A DNA stretch of 64,000 nucleotides from Streptococcus mitis (GTDB lineage: Bacteria; Bacillota; Bacilli; Lactobacillales; Streptococcaceae): contig NZ_JPFW01000009.1 in assembly GCF_000722705.1 (NCBI RefSeq), positions 186,001-250,000 on the forward strand, written 5' to 3'. Shown here in pieces: positions 1-7,354 of this stretch. A program made the translations under genes and the position numbers. The notes under the pieces are model-generated. The model was not told where the DNA came from, did no database searches, and saw only the letters and a program-made list of their open reading frames with translations. Positions within the stretch are counted from its first letter, which is position 1; the number at the start of each line of letters is the position of its first letter.

Positions 1-897
1 AAGGATGAAAGTTCCTAATCCAAAAGTTAATAGACCATAGAATAAAGCATTTTCTGCTAACTGGGGATTAGTAAAAGCCATCATAGAAGTAAATGGATAC
101 AAAAATCTACTTAAAGCCTCTTCAAAACCTCCTGAAATGATGACATAGTAGCCTAAAGGATAAAATAGGAGAGAGAAACCAAGTGCTGTCGTAAAAAATT
201 GATAAATTCCATGTATAAAGCGTCCATGTCCAACATTAAAGACAAATAAACCAATTGTTACTACTGCAGTAAAAAGAAGACTTGTAAGAGGTTCTATGAA
301 AAATGATAGGGCCAATAAAATCCCCAGACGTAGAAATCCCTTGTCATTATTAGGATTTGACAGATAGCGTGCTACTAAAGAAAAGCCTGAAAATAAGAAC
401 GGAAGAGCTAAAATCGTAGCATAGCCTCCTCCAAAACCAAGACCAGATACCAAAAGATAAAATATGGTTAGAAGTTGCTTAGCTTGATCCCTTTGTCCTG
501 TCAGATAGTCAGTTGCAGAAAAAAGGAAATACCCCCCTCCTAAGAGGGCTAGCCATTCTACTAAGGCAAAAAGGATACCTCCTTGGGTAATGTAAAGTAG
601 TAAATAATAAAGAAGACCTTGACCAGCATAATAACTACTGTATAGCTGTCCTCCCTGATGCAAAGCCCACCCTATATACAAATCCTGCGCCTGAGAAGGA
701 CTTACCATATCTAAAAGTAAAGGAAGCCCCACAGAAAAAATTGTCGCAATCGTACTTCCAATGATGAGTCTGAAAAATGGGAAAGCTACACGCTCTTCTT
801 TTTCTACATGAGATTCAAGGTTCCTATCTAATCTATTTTCAATTTCATTACTCTGTATCGTTTCGGATACTTCTTCGATTCTGCCATATACAGCCAT
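1..897 (-). CDS. Polytopic membrane protein, 3' end beyond the window
   Basis: An open frame of about 299 codons runs from ATG at 897 (good Shine-Dalgarno AGGAGA just upstream) off the left edge without a stop. The N-terminal 45 residues are charged and Glu-rich. After them comes a run of hydrophobic segments separated by short Gly/Tyr-rich loops, consistent with an integral membrane protein of many helices. I do not recognise a catalytic motif. It begins 36 bp after the stop of the ccs4-like gene and is co-oriented, so it may be transcribed from the same competence promoter. From memory, pneumococcus has a hypothetical membrane protein at this position between ccs4 and nrdD. Confidence 0.75.
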   Translation of the reverse strand, partial: MAVYGRIEEVSETIQSNEIENRLDRNLESHVEKEERVAFPFFRLIIGSTIATIFSVGLPLLLDMVSPSQAQDLYIGWALHQGGQLYSSYYAGQGLLYYLLLYITQGGILFALVEWLALLGGGYFLFSATDYLTGQRDQAKQLLTIFYLLVSGLGFGGGYATILALPFLFSGFSLVARYLSNPNNDKGFLRLGILLALSFFIEPLTSLLFTAVVTIGLFVFNVGHGRFIHGIYQFFTTALGFSLLFYPLGYYVIISGGFEEALSRFLYPFTSMMAFTNPQLAENALFYGLLTFGLGTFIL

Positions 898-933
898 GTC
901 GTTTCTCCTATTCAATTTATCTGTCTTAGTATA

Positions 934-1077
934 TCAAAAAGACCTAGAATTGTCAGCTTGCGATGGCTGTTTGAGTGATTTTTTGCATAGTTTCACAAAG
1001 GTTTCAATTTCTCGAAATCGGTGTAAATGTGTCTGTTTAAATGTCATGATATAGTTCAATTCTTTCTGAGTCAACAT
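934..1077 (-). CDS. ccs4: Ccs4-like competence-induced small protein (47 aa)
   Basis: A 47-codon ORF with ATG at 1075-1077, stop TGA at 934-936, and a G-rich ribosome site (six G at 1082-1087) just upstream. The product is basic, starts MLTQKELNYIM and is rich in His, Lys and Gln. It has no signal peptide or membrane segment. A perfect cin-box lies 20 bp upstream of the start codon, which places the gene under the competence sigma factor ComX. Position next to cls matches the pneumococcal late-competence gene ccs4 as I remember it. The biochemical function is unknown. It is below usual ORF-calling length, but promoter, RBS and synteny agree. Confidence 0.7.
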   Translation of the reverse strand: MLTQKELNYIMTFKQTHLHRFREIETFVKLCKKSLKQPSQADNSRSF

Positions 1078-1097
1078 CGTTCCCCCCTATATCTTCT

Positions 1098-1105
1098 TAT
1101 TCGTA
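1098..1105 (-). promoter_or_regulatory. cin-box (ComX/SigX promoter element)
   Basis: The minus strand reads TACGAATA, the exact streptococcal cin-box recognised by RNA polymerase with ComX during competence. It sits 20 bp before the start codon of the 47-aa ORF and just after the cls terminator, so it drives a separate transcript. Confidence 0.8.
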
Positions 1106-1114
1106 AAAGGCAAG

Positions 1115-1146
1115 AAAAATAGGACTGGCTTGTATCCTAAGTCCTA
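1115..1146 (-). terminator. Rho-independent terminator of cls
   Basis: On the minus strand a TAGGACT...AGTCCTA stem (arms 1140-1146 and 1120-1126, loop of 13) is followed by five T. It lies 7 bp past the cls stop and separates cls from the competence promoter. Confidence 0.75.
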
Positions 1147-1152
1147 GATTTC

Positions 1153-2685
1153 TTATAAGATTGGGGCGAATAACTGGGCAATTTCCTTAATCAATTTCTG
1201 ATACCAGCTATTTTTTATCGTATGAGGGAAAATTTCTTGAGATACTGAAAAAATCTCCTCAAAATCTTTTTGAATCTCTGTGATTGATGCCGTTTTATAT
1301 AGCAAAACTGCATTTTCATAGTGGTGAAGCAAACTTCTGTAATCTAAGTTAATGGTTCCAACTACAGCAAAGTCCTTGTCCACTAAGATTTGTTTACTGT
1401 GAATGAAGCCTGGACTATACTCAAAAATTCTTACTCCTGCTGATAACAAATCCGAATAGGCTCCTCTTGTGATGAGTTGGATTAATTTTTTATCCGGAAT
1501 GAAAGGTGTTACAATGCGGATATCAACACCCCTCATAGCTGCATTTTTAATACTCTCAGTTAAATCATAGTCAATAATCAAATAGGGTGTTGTAATATAG
1601 ACTGAATCAGTAGCCTGATTAATCAAACTTTGATAGACTTTTTTCCCTACCTGAGTACGGAAGATGGGCTTGGGTCCACTACCGTAAGGAATGCAGAGCC
1701 CTTGACCAGAACAAGGTTGGTTTTCCAAGTGATACTGGTCAAAATCGCTGATTTCCCCACGATTGATGTACCAAGTCATCAAAAAGAGACGGGTGAGAGC
1801 CTTGACACCAAGGCCATCTAAGCGAATCCCACTGTCCTTCCAATAGCCAAAGCGTTCTACATGATTGATGTACTCATCGGCTAAGTTAATGCCTCCTGTA
1901 TAAGCTACCTGACCATCTATAACAAGGATTTTACGATGGTCCCTATTGTTGTAAGCCACCGTCAGACGAGGAATTACCTTATTAAATTTATGGGCTTCAA
2001 TTCCTCGACTACGAAGCTGAATAGTGTAGTCTCTAGGCAAAGTCGCCATACAGCCGATATCATCATAGAGCATCTTGACCTCTACACCCTGAGCTGCCTT
2101 TTGCTCTAGTATGTCTAGTATGCTATTCCACATCAGACCTTCTTCGACAATATAGTACTCTAGAAAGATAAATTTCTCAGCTTTCTTGAGGTCTTCTAAC
2201 ATATGTTGCCACATGCTTTCACCCGAAGAAAAGAATTGTGAGTCGGTTCGATCATAGACATCGGCATTACTATCCATACTCAACAAAGATTTGATCACTC
2301 CGTAAGCCGCCTTATCCTCTTCCTTCAATTTCTGTCGAAGTACTTTACTGTTATCCTCCCGAAAATGCATGGAACCAAGTTTGTCCAACTGCTTGATTTC
2401 TTTTTTGGACAATCGCCTTTCACCAAACATCAGATAGAGCAGGGGGCCAATGATAGGAACAAAAGTTACCACTAACCACATTACCTTGCTTTCAGGGGCC
2501 ATAGAACGATTGACAATCGCTACGATAGTCGCCATACTCATAAAAATCAAGACAATAACCCATAGAATAGGGGCCATACGCCCTAAATAAAGAAAGAGAC
2601 CAAAAACAAGAGTAAGTTCAAGTAGCATAATTGAAAGACTAAAGCCATACTTGGACATCAATAATTGAAATTTCCTATATTTCAT
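1153..2685 (-). CDS. cls: Cardiolipin synthase (phospholipase D family)
   Basis: Condenses two phosphatidylglycerol molecules to cardiolipin and glycerol at the membrane. At 510 aa it has the usual length of bacterial Cls. Two or three N-terminal membrane helices (about residues 15-90, including a short PLDNc-like segment ending FGERRLSKKE) precede two HKD catalytic motifs: H250-K252-D257 (HRKILVIDG) and H429-K431-D436 (HSKQILVDKD). Each is followed by the family's GxxN pattern (GGINLADEY, GTINLDYRS). The start is supported by the strong AAGGAGGGG site 3 bp upstream. A BOX repeat lies upstream and a terminator downstream, so it is probably monocistronic. Confidence 0.95.
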   Translation of the reverse strand: MKYRKFQLLMSKYGFSLSIMLLELTLVFGLFLYLGRMAPILWVIVLIFMSMATIVAIVNRSMAPESKVMWLVVTFVPIIGPLLYLMFGERRLSKKEIKQLDKLGSMHFREDNSKVLRQKLKEEDKAAYGVIKSLLSMDSNADVYDRTDSQFFSSGESMWQHMLEDLKKAEKFIFLEYYIVEEGLMWNSILDILEQKAAQGVEVKMLYDDIGCMATLPRDYTIQLRSRGIEAHKFNKVIPRLTVAYNNRDHRKILVIDGQVAYTGGINLADEYINHVERFGYWKDSGIRLDGLGVKALTRLFLMTWYINRGEISDFDQYHLENQPCSGQGLCIPYGSGPKPIFRTQVGKKVYQSLINQATDSVYITTPYLIIDYDLTESIKNAAMRGVDIRIVTPFIPDKKLIQLITRGAYSDLLSAGVRIFEYSPGFIHSKQILVDKDFAVVGTINLDYRSLLHHYENAVLLYKTASITEIQKDFEEIFSVSQEIFPHTIKNSWYQKLIKEIAQLFAPIL

Positions 2686-2725
2686 ATCCCCTCCTTGATA
2701 TTTTGAATACTAAAAACAGGTAATT

Positions 2726-2831
2726 GATACTCTTCGAAAATCTCTTCAAACCACGTCAGCTTCACCTTGCCGTACTTAAGTACAGCCTGCGGCTAGCTTC
2801 CTAGTTTGCTCTTTGATTTTCATTGAGTATG
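2726..2831. repeat. BOX element (boxA-boxC, no full boxB)
   Basis: Begins GATACTCTTCGAAAATCTC, continues through CCACGTCAGCTTCACCTTGC (boxA) and closes with the boxC end CTTTGATTTTCATTGAGTAT. The ends form the typical terminal inverted repeat. This mitis-group intergenic repeat lies in the cls upstream region. Confidence 0.9.
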
Positions 2832-2896
2832 ATACTAGTATAACGCAGGTATTCGATAGAAGGCAAGTATTTATGGTCATTTTTCTGAGTAATCAT

Positions 2897-2922
2897 AAAA
2901 GAGACCGAAAAATCCAGTCTCC
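2897..2922 (-). terminator. Terminator of the 156-aa lipoprotein gene
   Basis: Minus-strand stem GGAGACTGG...CGGTCTC followed by TTTTATG, 8 bp after the lipoprotein stop codon. Confidence 0.6.
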
Positions 2923-2929
2923 TTCTAGT

Positions 2930-3400
2930 TTATTTTGATAAAACGATGCGATCAGACGCGTCTCTATCCATATCGTCAATAATCATCTGATTGCCATTGA
3001 TTGCATAAATCTTGGCATCATCACCAATAATCATGCGTTGATTGGCTGGATCGAAGCTGACCTGTTTGATTTCTTGATCTCCGTCAGTTTCTACCTGTGT
3101 CCATGTACCAGTTATTCCAGTTACCACTAAAGTGATACGGTCTCCTTCATCCTGACCAGTATAAGTTCCATCAATATTAGTTGGTTGAGCCTCAGGCGCA
3201 TTTTGTGAAGAACTTGTCGCTGCCTGATTTTTATTTTCTGTAGAAGATGAAGCAGCTTGTGATTGTTGTGATTGTTGTGATTGTTGTGTTTGCGGTTGAG
3301 CCGCTGGTTGTTGAACCTGTTGCGCTCTTTGTGAACAAGCTACTAAGAGACTAAGACTTGCTAGAGAAGCAAGAGAAAGTGTGAATGTTTTTAATTTCAT
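2930..3400 (-). CDS. Lipoprotein with Gln/Ser-rich linker, unknown function
   Basis: Predicted 156-aa lipoprotein. The start at 3400 is preferred over an upstream in-frame codon because AGAAAGGAAA lies 7-8 bp before it and the N-terminus then reads as a normal signal peptide. The lipobox is LVAC with Cys22 as the lipidation site. Residues about 25-60 form a low-complexity Gln/Ser/Ala linker with repeated QQSQQS units. The remaining ~95 residues look like a compact beta-rich domain (TYTGQDEGDRITLVV; QRMIIGDDAKIYAINGNQ). No catalytic motif is visible. It is likely displayed on the outer face of the membrane. From memory this matches the pneumococcal hypothetical lipoprotein beside cls. Confidence 0.85.
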   Translation of the reverse strand: MKLKTFTLSLASLASLSLLVACSQRAQQVQQPAAQPQTQQSQQSQQSQAASSSTENKNQAATSSSQNAPEAQPTNIDGTYTGQDEGDRITLVVTGITGTWTQVETDGDQEIKQVSFDPANQRMIIGDDAKIYAINGNQMIIDDMDRDASDRIVLSK

Positions 3401-3484
3401 GATGAATTTCCTTTCTGCTACCAATTTAGAGAATGTTCCTTCTAACTGGTAGTTCCCCTAGTATAACAAGTTCAAAAAAAGAGG

Positions 3485-4735
3485 TCAATTTATCTGCTCA
3501 TGCTCCAGTAGGTGACTCCGTACTTCTGAGATAAAATAGAGGGACCCTGTAATGAACAACAACTCCTGAACGTCGGATCTTGCTTCAAAATTGCTAATAA
3601 ATTCTCGATAAGAAGGAATCACGTCGTAACCCGTTACATCTGTCTCGTCCAAAGACCCTTGATAGTCAAATCCAGTCACCTTGAGTTCCACCTGAGGCAA
3701 ATTTTCAGTCAGATACCCCAACATCCCTTGATAATCCTTACGTTTCAAGGCTCCAAAGAGGATTTGAGGACGATAGCCTTCCTGCTCTTTTTCTTTGATA
3801 AACTCAACCAAGCGAGTCAAGGCAGGGAGGTTATGAGCACCATCCAAGTAAATCTGTGGGCGAATACGCTCCAAACGCCCAGCCCAATGAGTCTGTTTCA
3901 AGGCCTTTCTTACAGCCTGCTCATCAGCAACTTCCTTTCCTTCTCTCATAAAGAGAAGAAATGCTTGCAACGCCAAGGCCGCATTCTCCTGCTGATAAGC
4001 TCCTTCTAAACCTATTTTCAGCTGCGAAATATTTAGTAAAGAACTTGAAAAATCGCCATTCAACATTGAAAAATCTTGACCTGCCTGATAAAGGTCAACA
4101 GCTAATGATTCAGCTTTTTTCTGACAGACAACCCTAGCTTCTGAAGACAATTTCGCAATCACTGCCTTTTTACCAGCCTTGAAAATGCCAGCCTTTTGCT
4201 CTGCGATTGCTTCTAGACTATCGCCCAAGGTCTCTTGATGGTCGAGCCCGATAGAGGTGATGACAGCAATCTCTCCAGTTACCACATTGGTCGTGTCAAG
4301 TAAGCCACCAATTCCCACTTCTAGTAAAACCAAATCCACCTCTTGCTCTCTAAAATAGAGGAAAGCAATCAAGGTCAGCAATTCAAAAAAGGACAACTGG
4401 TCATGAGTTTGCAAAAGCGTCTTTTCCATCTCCTTGACCTGCTCAGCTAGACGGATAAAGTCTGCGTCTGCTATAGGTTGTCCATTAATGCAGATTCGGT
4501 CATTGATAGAGACGATATGAGGGGAGGTAAAGGTCGCAACTTTTTTGCCATGCCCCATAAATAATTCCCTCATGAAAGCAATGGTAGAGCCTTTCCCATT
4601 AGTCCCTGTTACGTGGATAATAGGGTAAGACTTCTCTGGATTCTCAAACAAATCCACCGCTTCTTGCATTCGGCCTAAACCTGATCGAAAATTCAAACCG
4701 ATCCGACTATGGAGCCATTCTTCTACTTCAAACAT
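3485..4735 (-). CDS. folC: Folylpolyglutamate / dihydrofolate synthase
   Basis: Adds glutamate to folates, and to dihydropteroate in bifunctional forms, using ATP in the cytoplasm. The Mur-ligase-type P-loop HVTGTNGKGS is at residues 41-50. The conserved TSPH (substrate/omega loop), EVGIGGLLDTTNVV and SIGLDHQETLG motifs follow, and the C-terminal ligase domain contains LDGAHN. I chose ATG 4735 (416 aa) rather than an in-frame codon 36 bp upstream because AAGGAGAGG stands 4 bp before it. It lies downstream of the yrzB-like/ruvX/ireB operon, separated by a 350-bp hairpin array, so it may have its own transcript. Confidence 0.92.
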   Translation of the reverse strand: MFEVEEWLHSRIGLNFRSGLGRMQEAVDLFENPEKSYPIIHVTGTNGKGSTIAFMRELFMGHGKKVATFTSPHIVSINDRICINGQPIADADFIRLAEQVKEMEKTLLQTHDQLSFFELLTLIAFLYFREQEVDLVLLEVGIGGLLDTTNVVTGEIAVITSIGLDHQETLGDSLEAIAEQKAGIFKAGKKAVIAKLSSEARVVCQKKAESLAVDLYQAGQDFSMLNGDFSSSLLNISQLKIGLEGAYQQENAALALQAFLLFMREGKEVADEQAVRKALKQTHWAGRLERIRPQIYLDGAHNLPALTRLVEFIKEKEQEGYRPQILFGALKRKDYQGMLGYLTENLPQVELKVTGFDYQGSLDETDVTGYDVIPSYREFISNFEARSDVQELLFITGSLYFISEVRSHLLEHEQIN

Positions 4736-4829
4736 ACACCTCTCCTTGACAAAAGTCCAATCAATTACCACATCAAAGCATGATGACTAATAAAAACAAG
4801 GTCAGGATTTTCGTCCCAACCTCTTACCT

Positions 4830-5087
4830 GGTTAGCTAATAACTAGCTACTATAAATTTTAACGTGAGTTAAAAACGTCCCCTAGACTTACCAGTTCTCT
4901 CTTATTTAAAGGAACTGGGGTAAAAATATCCACTGGACTTACTTACGGTCTTATTTTTAGCGTAAGGCTAAAAACGTCCCCCGGACTGCCTGCGTTTCTA
5001 TTTTCTAGCGCAGGGGTAAAAACGTCCACAGGACGTTCCAACTCTTCCAATTTCTAGGAGTTGGGGTGATACAGTCTCCCAGACTGT
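4830..5087. repeat. Tandem ~48-51-bp hairpin array with covarying stems
   Basis: Four to five imperfect units. The linker, close to TAAAAACGTCC plus NNNGGAC, starts near 4870, 4921, 4969 and 5017, with a diverged copy near 5067. Between linkers each unit has a different stem that is still self-complementary: CCAGTTC/GAACTGG (4891-4897, 4912-4918), CTTACG/CGTAAG (4942-4947, 4961-4966), CCTGCG/CGCAGG (4989-4994, 5009-5014) and CCAACTC/GAGTTGG (5038-5044, 5058-5064). The linker can itself fold (AACGTCC-ACA-GGACGTT). The array ends in GTGATACAGTC...GACTGTATCAC right at the 3' end of the DUF1292 gene. No ORF is seen here. Confidence 0.8.
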
Positions 5088-5088
5088 A

Positions 5089-5394
5089 TCACTCCTCCAT
5101 AAAACTATTGAAGACTTCTTCAATCATGTTCCATTCGTCTTCTGAGTCTTCTGGGATTGGTTGCAATTCGCCTTCTGTTCCATCCTCGTTTTCGATGAAT
5201 GAGTAAGCTTGGATTTCAACTTGTCCGTCTTCGTCTTCTTCTGCGTTAACTGGTACTAGGAGAACATAGTTTTTACCAAATTCTTCTTTCCCATCAATCG
5301 TCAAAAGGATTTCAAACAAGGTTTCATTTCCTTGCTCATCTACTAGTGTAATTAATTCACGTTCTTCGTGGTCGTGGTTATGATCGTGTGACAT
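5089..5394 (-). CDS. DUF1292 (YrzB-like) acidic protein with His-rich N-terminus
   Basis: A 101-aa, very acidic cytoplasmic protein of the DUF1292 family. It is the third gene of a set conserved across Firmicutes (ireB, ruvX, yrzB). The RBS AAAGGAGAGG supports the start. The N-terminus [10 protein letters not shown] is a His/Asp cluster that could bind divalent metal. The core reads [16 protein letters not shown] and ALIVP-like strands, and the C-terminus is Glu/Asp-rich. Its function is not established. It follows ruvX by 15 bp, so it is probably co-transcribed, and the hairpin array begins directly after it. Confidence 0.85.
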   Translation of the reverse strand: MSHDHNHDHEERELITLVDEQGNETLFEILLTIDGKEEFGKNYVLLVPVNAEEDEDGQVEIQAYSFIENEDGTEGELQPIPEDSEDEWNMIEEVFNSFMEE

Positions 5395-5409
5395 AGCCTC
5401 TCCTTTATA

Positions 5410-5829
5410 TTAAAATTTTCTATCTAAATAATTTTGTAAAATCAGCTGAGCTGCTAACTTATCAATGACTTTCTTGCGCTTATTGCGACTGATATCTGCT
5501 TGTTCAATCAACATGCGTTCAGCGGCAACTGTTGTCAAGCGTTCATCTTGATAGTCTACTGGTAAACCAAAAAGCTCTTCTAGCTTTGCTCCGTATGCTT
5601 GACTAGCTTCCACGCGCGGTCCGCTTGTATTGTTCATGTTTTTAGGCAAGCCCACTACAAATCGTTCCACCTTGTAAGTATCAACCAATTCCTGAACGCG
5701 GTCAAAACCAAACTGGCCTTGCTCCTCATTGATTTGGATGATTTCAAGCCCTTGAGCTGTAAAACCGAGCGGATCGCTAATGGCCACCCCTACCGTTTTT
5801 GAACCGACGTCCAATCCCATAATTCTCAT
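5410..5829 (-). CDS. ruvX: RuvX/YqgF, Holliday-junction-resolvase-like / pre-16S rRNA nuclease
   Basis: A 139-aa RNase H-fold nuclease. The family is named for its similarity to RuvC, but the demonstrated role in E. coli is maturation of the 5' end of 16S rRNA. The first acidic catalytic residue is in [16 protein letters not shown] (Asp near residue 6). [14 protein letters not shown] and the [13 protein letters not shown] block carry the remaining conserved residues. Length is typical. It sits 3 bp after ireB and 15 bp before the DUF1292 gene, which is the usual Firmicute operon order. Confidence 0.93.
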   Translation of the reverse strand: MRIMGLDVGSKTVGVAISDPLGFTAQGLEIIQINEEQGQFGFDRVQELVDTYKVERFVVGLPKNMNNTSGPRVEASQAYGAKLEELFGLPVDYQDERLTTVAAERMLIEQADISRNKRKKVIDKLAAQLILQNYLDRKF

Positions 5830-5832
5830 AGG

Positions 5833-6099
5833 TTATAGATCGACTCCTTGTCCTTTAAGGTAGTAGCGGACCAATTCCTCAACGATTTCATCACGCTCAT
5901 ACTTACGGATTTGATTTCGTGCATTATTATAACGAGGAACGTAGGCAGGGTCTCCACTCAATACGTAACCTACGATTTGGTTAATTGGGTTGTAGCCCTT
6001 ATCGTTCAACGAAGCATAGACATCAGTCAAAGTTTCGCTAATTTCTTTTTTATTGGAATCGTCCAATTTAAAACGTACTGTTTCTTCAGTAAATCCCAT
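5833..6099 (-). CDS. ireB: IreB family regulatory phosphoprotein (DUF965)
   Basis: An 88-aa member of the highly conserved DUF965 family. In Enterococcus faecalis IreB is a phosphorylation target of the PASTA kinase IreK and a negative regulator of cephalosporin resistance. A similar role with the streptococcal StkP kinase is inference. The motifs [20 protein letters not shown] and [18 protein letters not shown] are intact, and Thr residues near the N-terminus ([10 protein letters not shown]) are candidate phosphosites. First gene of the operon with ruvX. Confidence 0.9.
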
Positions 6100-6185
6100 T
6101 CTAACACCCTCTTTCCTTAGAATAGTACCATTATAGCATAATTCCTTACCTTCTACAATTCAGGCAGTCTATTTATTTGGATTTT

Positions 6186-6755
6186 CTACTGTTCTGTCGC
6201 GCCATTTGCCAATCTATCTGAAATATATTTGCTTGGTTCATTTTTCAAAAGATTTTCCAAGCCAATATTTTTTAGATATTCTAACTGAGAAGCCTTCTTG
6301 ACATCCAGAACTTGAAAATCATAACTAGTCGTTGTTTGAAGTTCCGTTGCGCTCAATAATTTGGTTTCAAGTTTGAAGCCTGCCAATTTACGAGCTTCAA
6401 TGATAGACTCATCCTTCTCCTCCGCCTCAAGAAGAGCTTTTTGAGTTTCTTCCACACCATGTTGATCAATATAGGTCTTCAACTCATCTGAGACTGGACG
6501 CTTTTGCTGAATGGTTAGGTTCAAAAAAGTCTTGTCTTTGTATGTAATGGTTTGGGTTTGCTGGCTACCATCATCTGACTTAGGCAAGACCAAAGTCTTG
6601 GTGACAACTGTGTTCTTCTCAGCATTTTCAATAACTGGCAATGCTGATTGAAGCGTATCCTTCTCTGTTTTTGTAGCTGGTCCCGCTTCTTTTTTCTGTC
6701 CACAACCAACCAGGACAAAAAGGAAAGCTAGACTAACAAGAACTATTTTTTTCAT
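6186..6755 (-). CDS. DUF1307 (YehR-type) lipoprotein
   Basis: A 189-aa lipoprotein. The signal peptide MKKIVLVSLAFLFVLVGC has a lipobox LVGC with lipidation at Cys18. The mature part is Lys/Glu/Thr-rich and matches the YehR/DUF1307 type of lipoprotein, with a paired beta/alpha body (QTITYKDKTFLNLTIQQ; YIDQHGVEETQKALLEAEE). The molecular function of this family is unknown. It is monocistronic: the ireB promoter region lies downstream and the spx terminator upstream-adjacent intergenic is short. Confidence 0.85.
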   Translation of the reverse strand: MKKIVLVSLAFLFVLVGCGQKKEAGPATKTEKDTLQSALPVIENAEKNTVVTKTLVLPKSDDGSQQTQTITYKDKTFLNLTIQQKRPVSDELKTYIDQHGVEETQKALLEAEEKDESIIEARKLAGFKLETKLLSATELQTTTSYDFQVLDVKKASQLEYLKNIGLENLLKNEPSKYISDRLANGATEQ

Positions 6756-6781
6756 TTCTTTCTTCTTTCTTTTTGAGATTA

Positions 6782-6812
6782 AAATAGAATAAGACTGGGA
6801 ATTGCTCCCAGC
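6782..6812 (-). terminator. Terminator downstream of spx
   Basis: Minus-strand stem CTGGGA-GCAAT-TCCCAG followed by TCTTATTCTATTTT, about 10 bp past the spx stop. Confidence 0.75.
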
Positions 6813-6820
6813 CTTGATGT

Positions 6821-7219
6821 TTATAGAGCTGCACGCAAACGTGCTTCTGCATTTTCTACATTACGGACAGAGCGTGGTAGGAAGGCACGAATATCGTCTT
6901 CCTTGTAGCCAACTTGCAGGCGTTTTTCATCCACAAGGATTGGGCTCTTCAAAATTCTCGGTGTTTCCATAATCAGATTGAGGACTTCGTTGACGCTCAA
7001 ATCTTCAATATCCACTCCGAGGGCTTTGGCATAGCGATTTTTAGACGAAACGATGCTGGCTATTCCGTTATCTGTTTTGGTTAGAATATCCAGTAATTCT
7101 TCTCGCGTAATTCCTTCTTTACCAAGGTTTTGTTCTTTATAACTTAACTGGTGGGCATTGAGCCAGGTTTTTGCTTTTTTACAACTAGTACAACTTGAGA
7201 CTGTATAAATTTTAATCAT
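6821..7219 (-). CDS. spx: Spx/ArsC-family transcriptional regulator
   Basis: A 132-aa Spx protein, a redox-responsive regulator that binds the RNA polymerase alpha C-terminal domain. The CxxC redox switch is Cys10-Thr-Ser-Cys13. The RPI motif characteristic of ArsC/Spx reads KSPILVD here, and the C-terminal RSVRNVENAEARLRAAL resembles Spx rather than a catalytic arsenate reductase. The upstream region has an extended -10 (minus strand TGGTATAAT, 7261-7269). Streptococci carry two Spx paralogues. I cannot tell SpxA1 from SpxA2 with certainty. Confidence 0.88.
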   Translation of the reverse strand: MIKIYTVSSCTSCKKAKTWLNAHQLSYKEQNLGKEGITREELLDILTKTDNGIASIVSSKNRYAKALGVDIEDLSVNEVLNLIMETPRILKSPILVDEKRLQVGYKEDDIRAFLPRSVRNVENAEARLRAAL

Positions 7220-7354
7220 GTACCTACCCCTTTCGCTACATGTTACTATCAGTTTAGTCTATTATACCATAAAAAACATCCGACTTGCGACCTATTTTTA
7301 AATTTTTTTGACTTTTTTCGTCATTTTCGTACTTTTTTCTTGACAAAATGAAAT

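Noticed and set aside
4830-5087. Regularly spaced repeats could suggest a CRISPR array
   Set aside because: The conserved part is a short linker with palindromic capacity and the variable parts are self-complementary stems, not unique spacers. No cas genes are near.
4736-5088. T-box or other riboswitch in front of folC
   Set aside because: No T-box sequence (GGTGG-type), specifier loop or matching terminator/antiterminator was seen. The structure is a tandem repeat.
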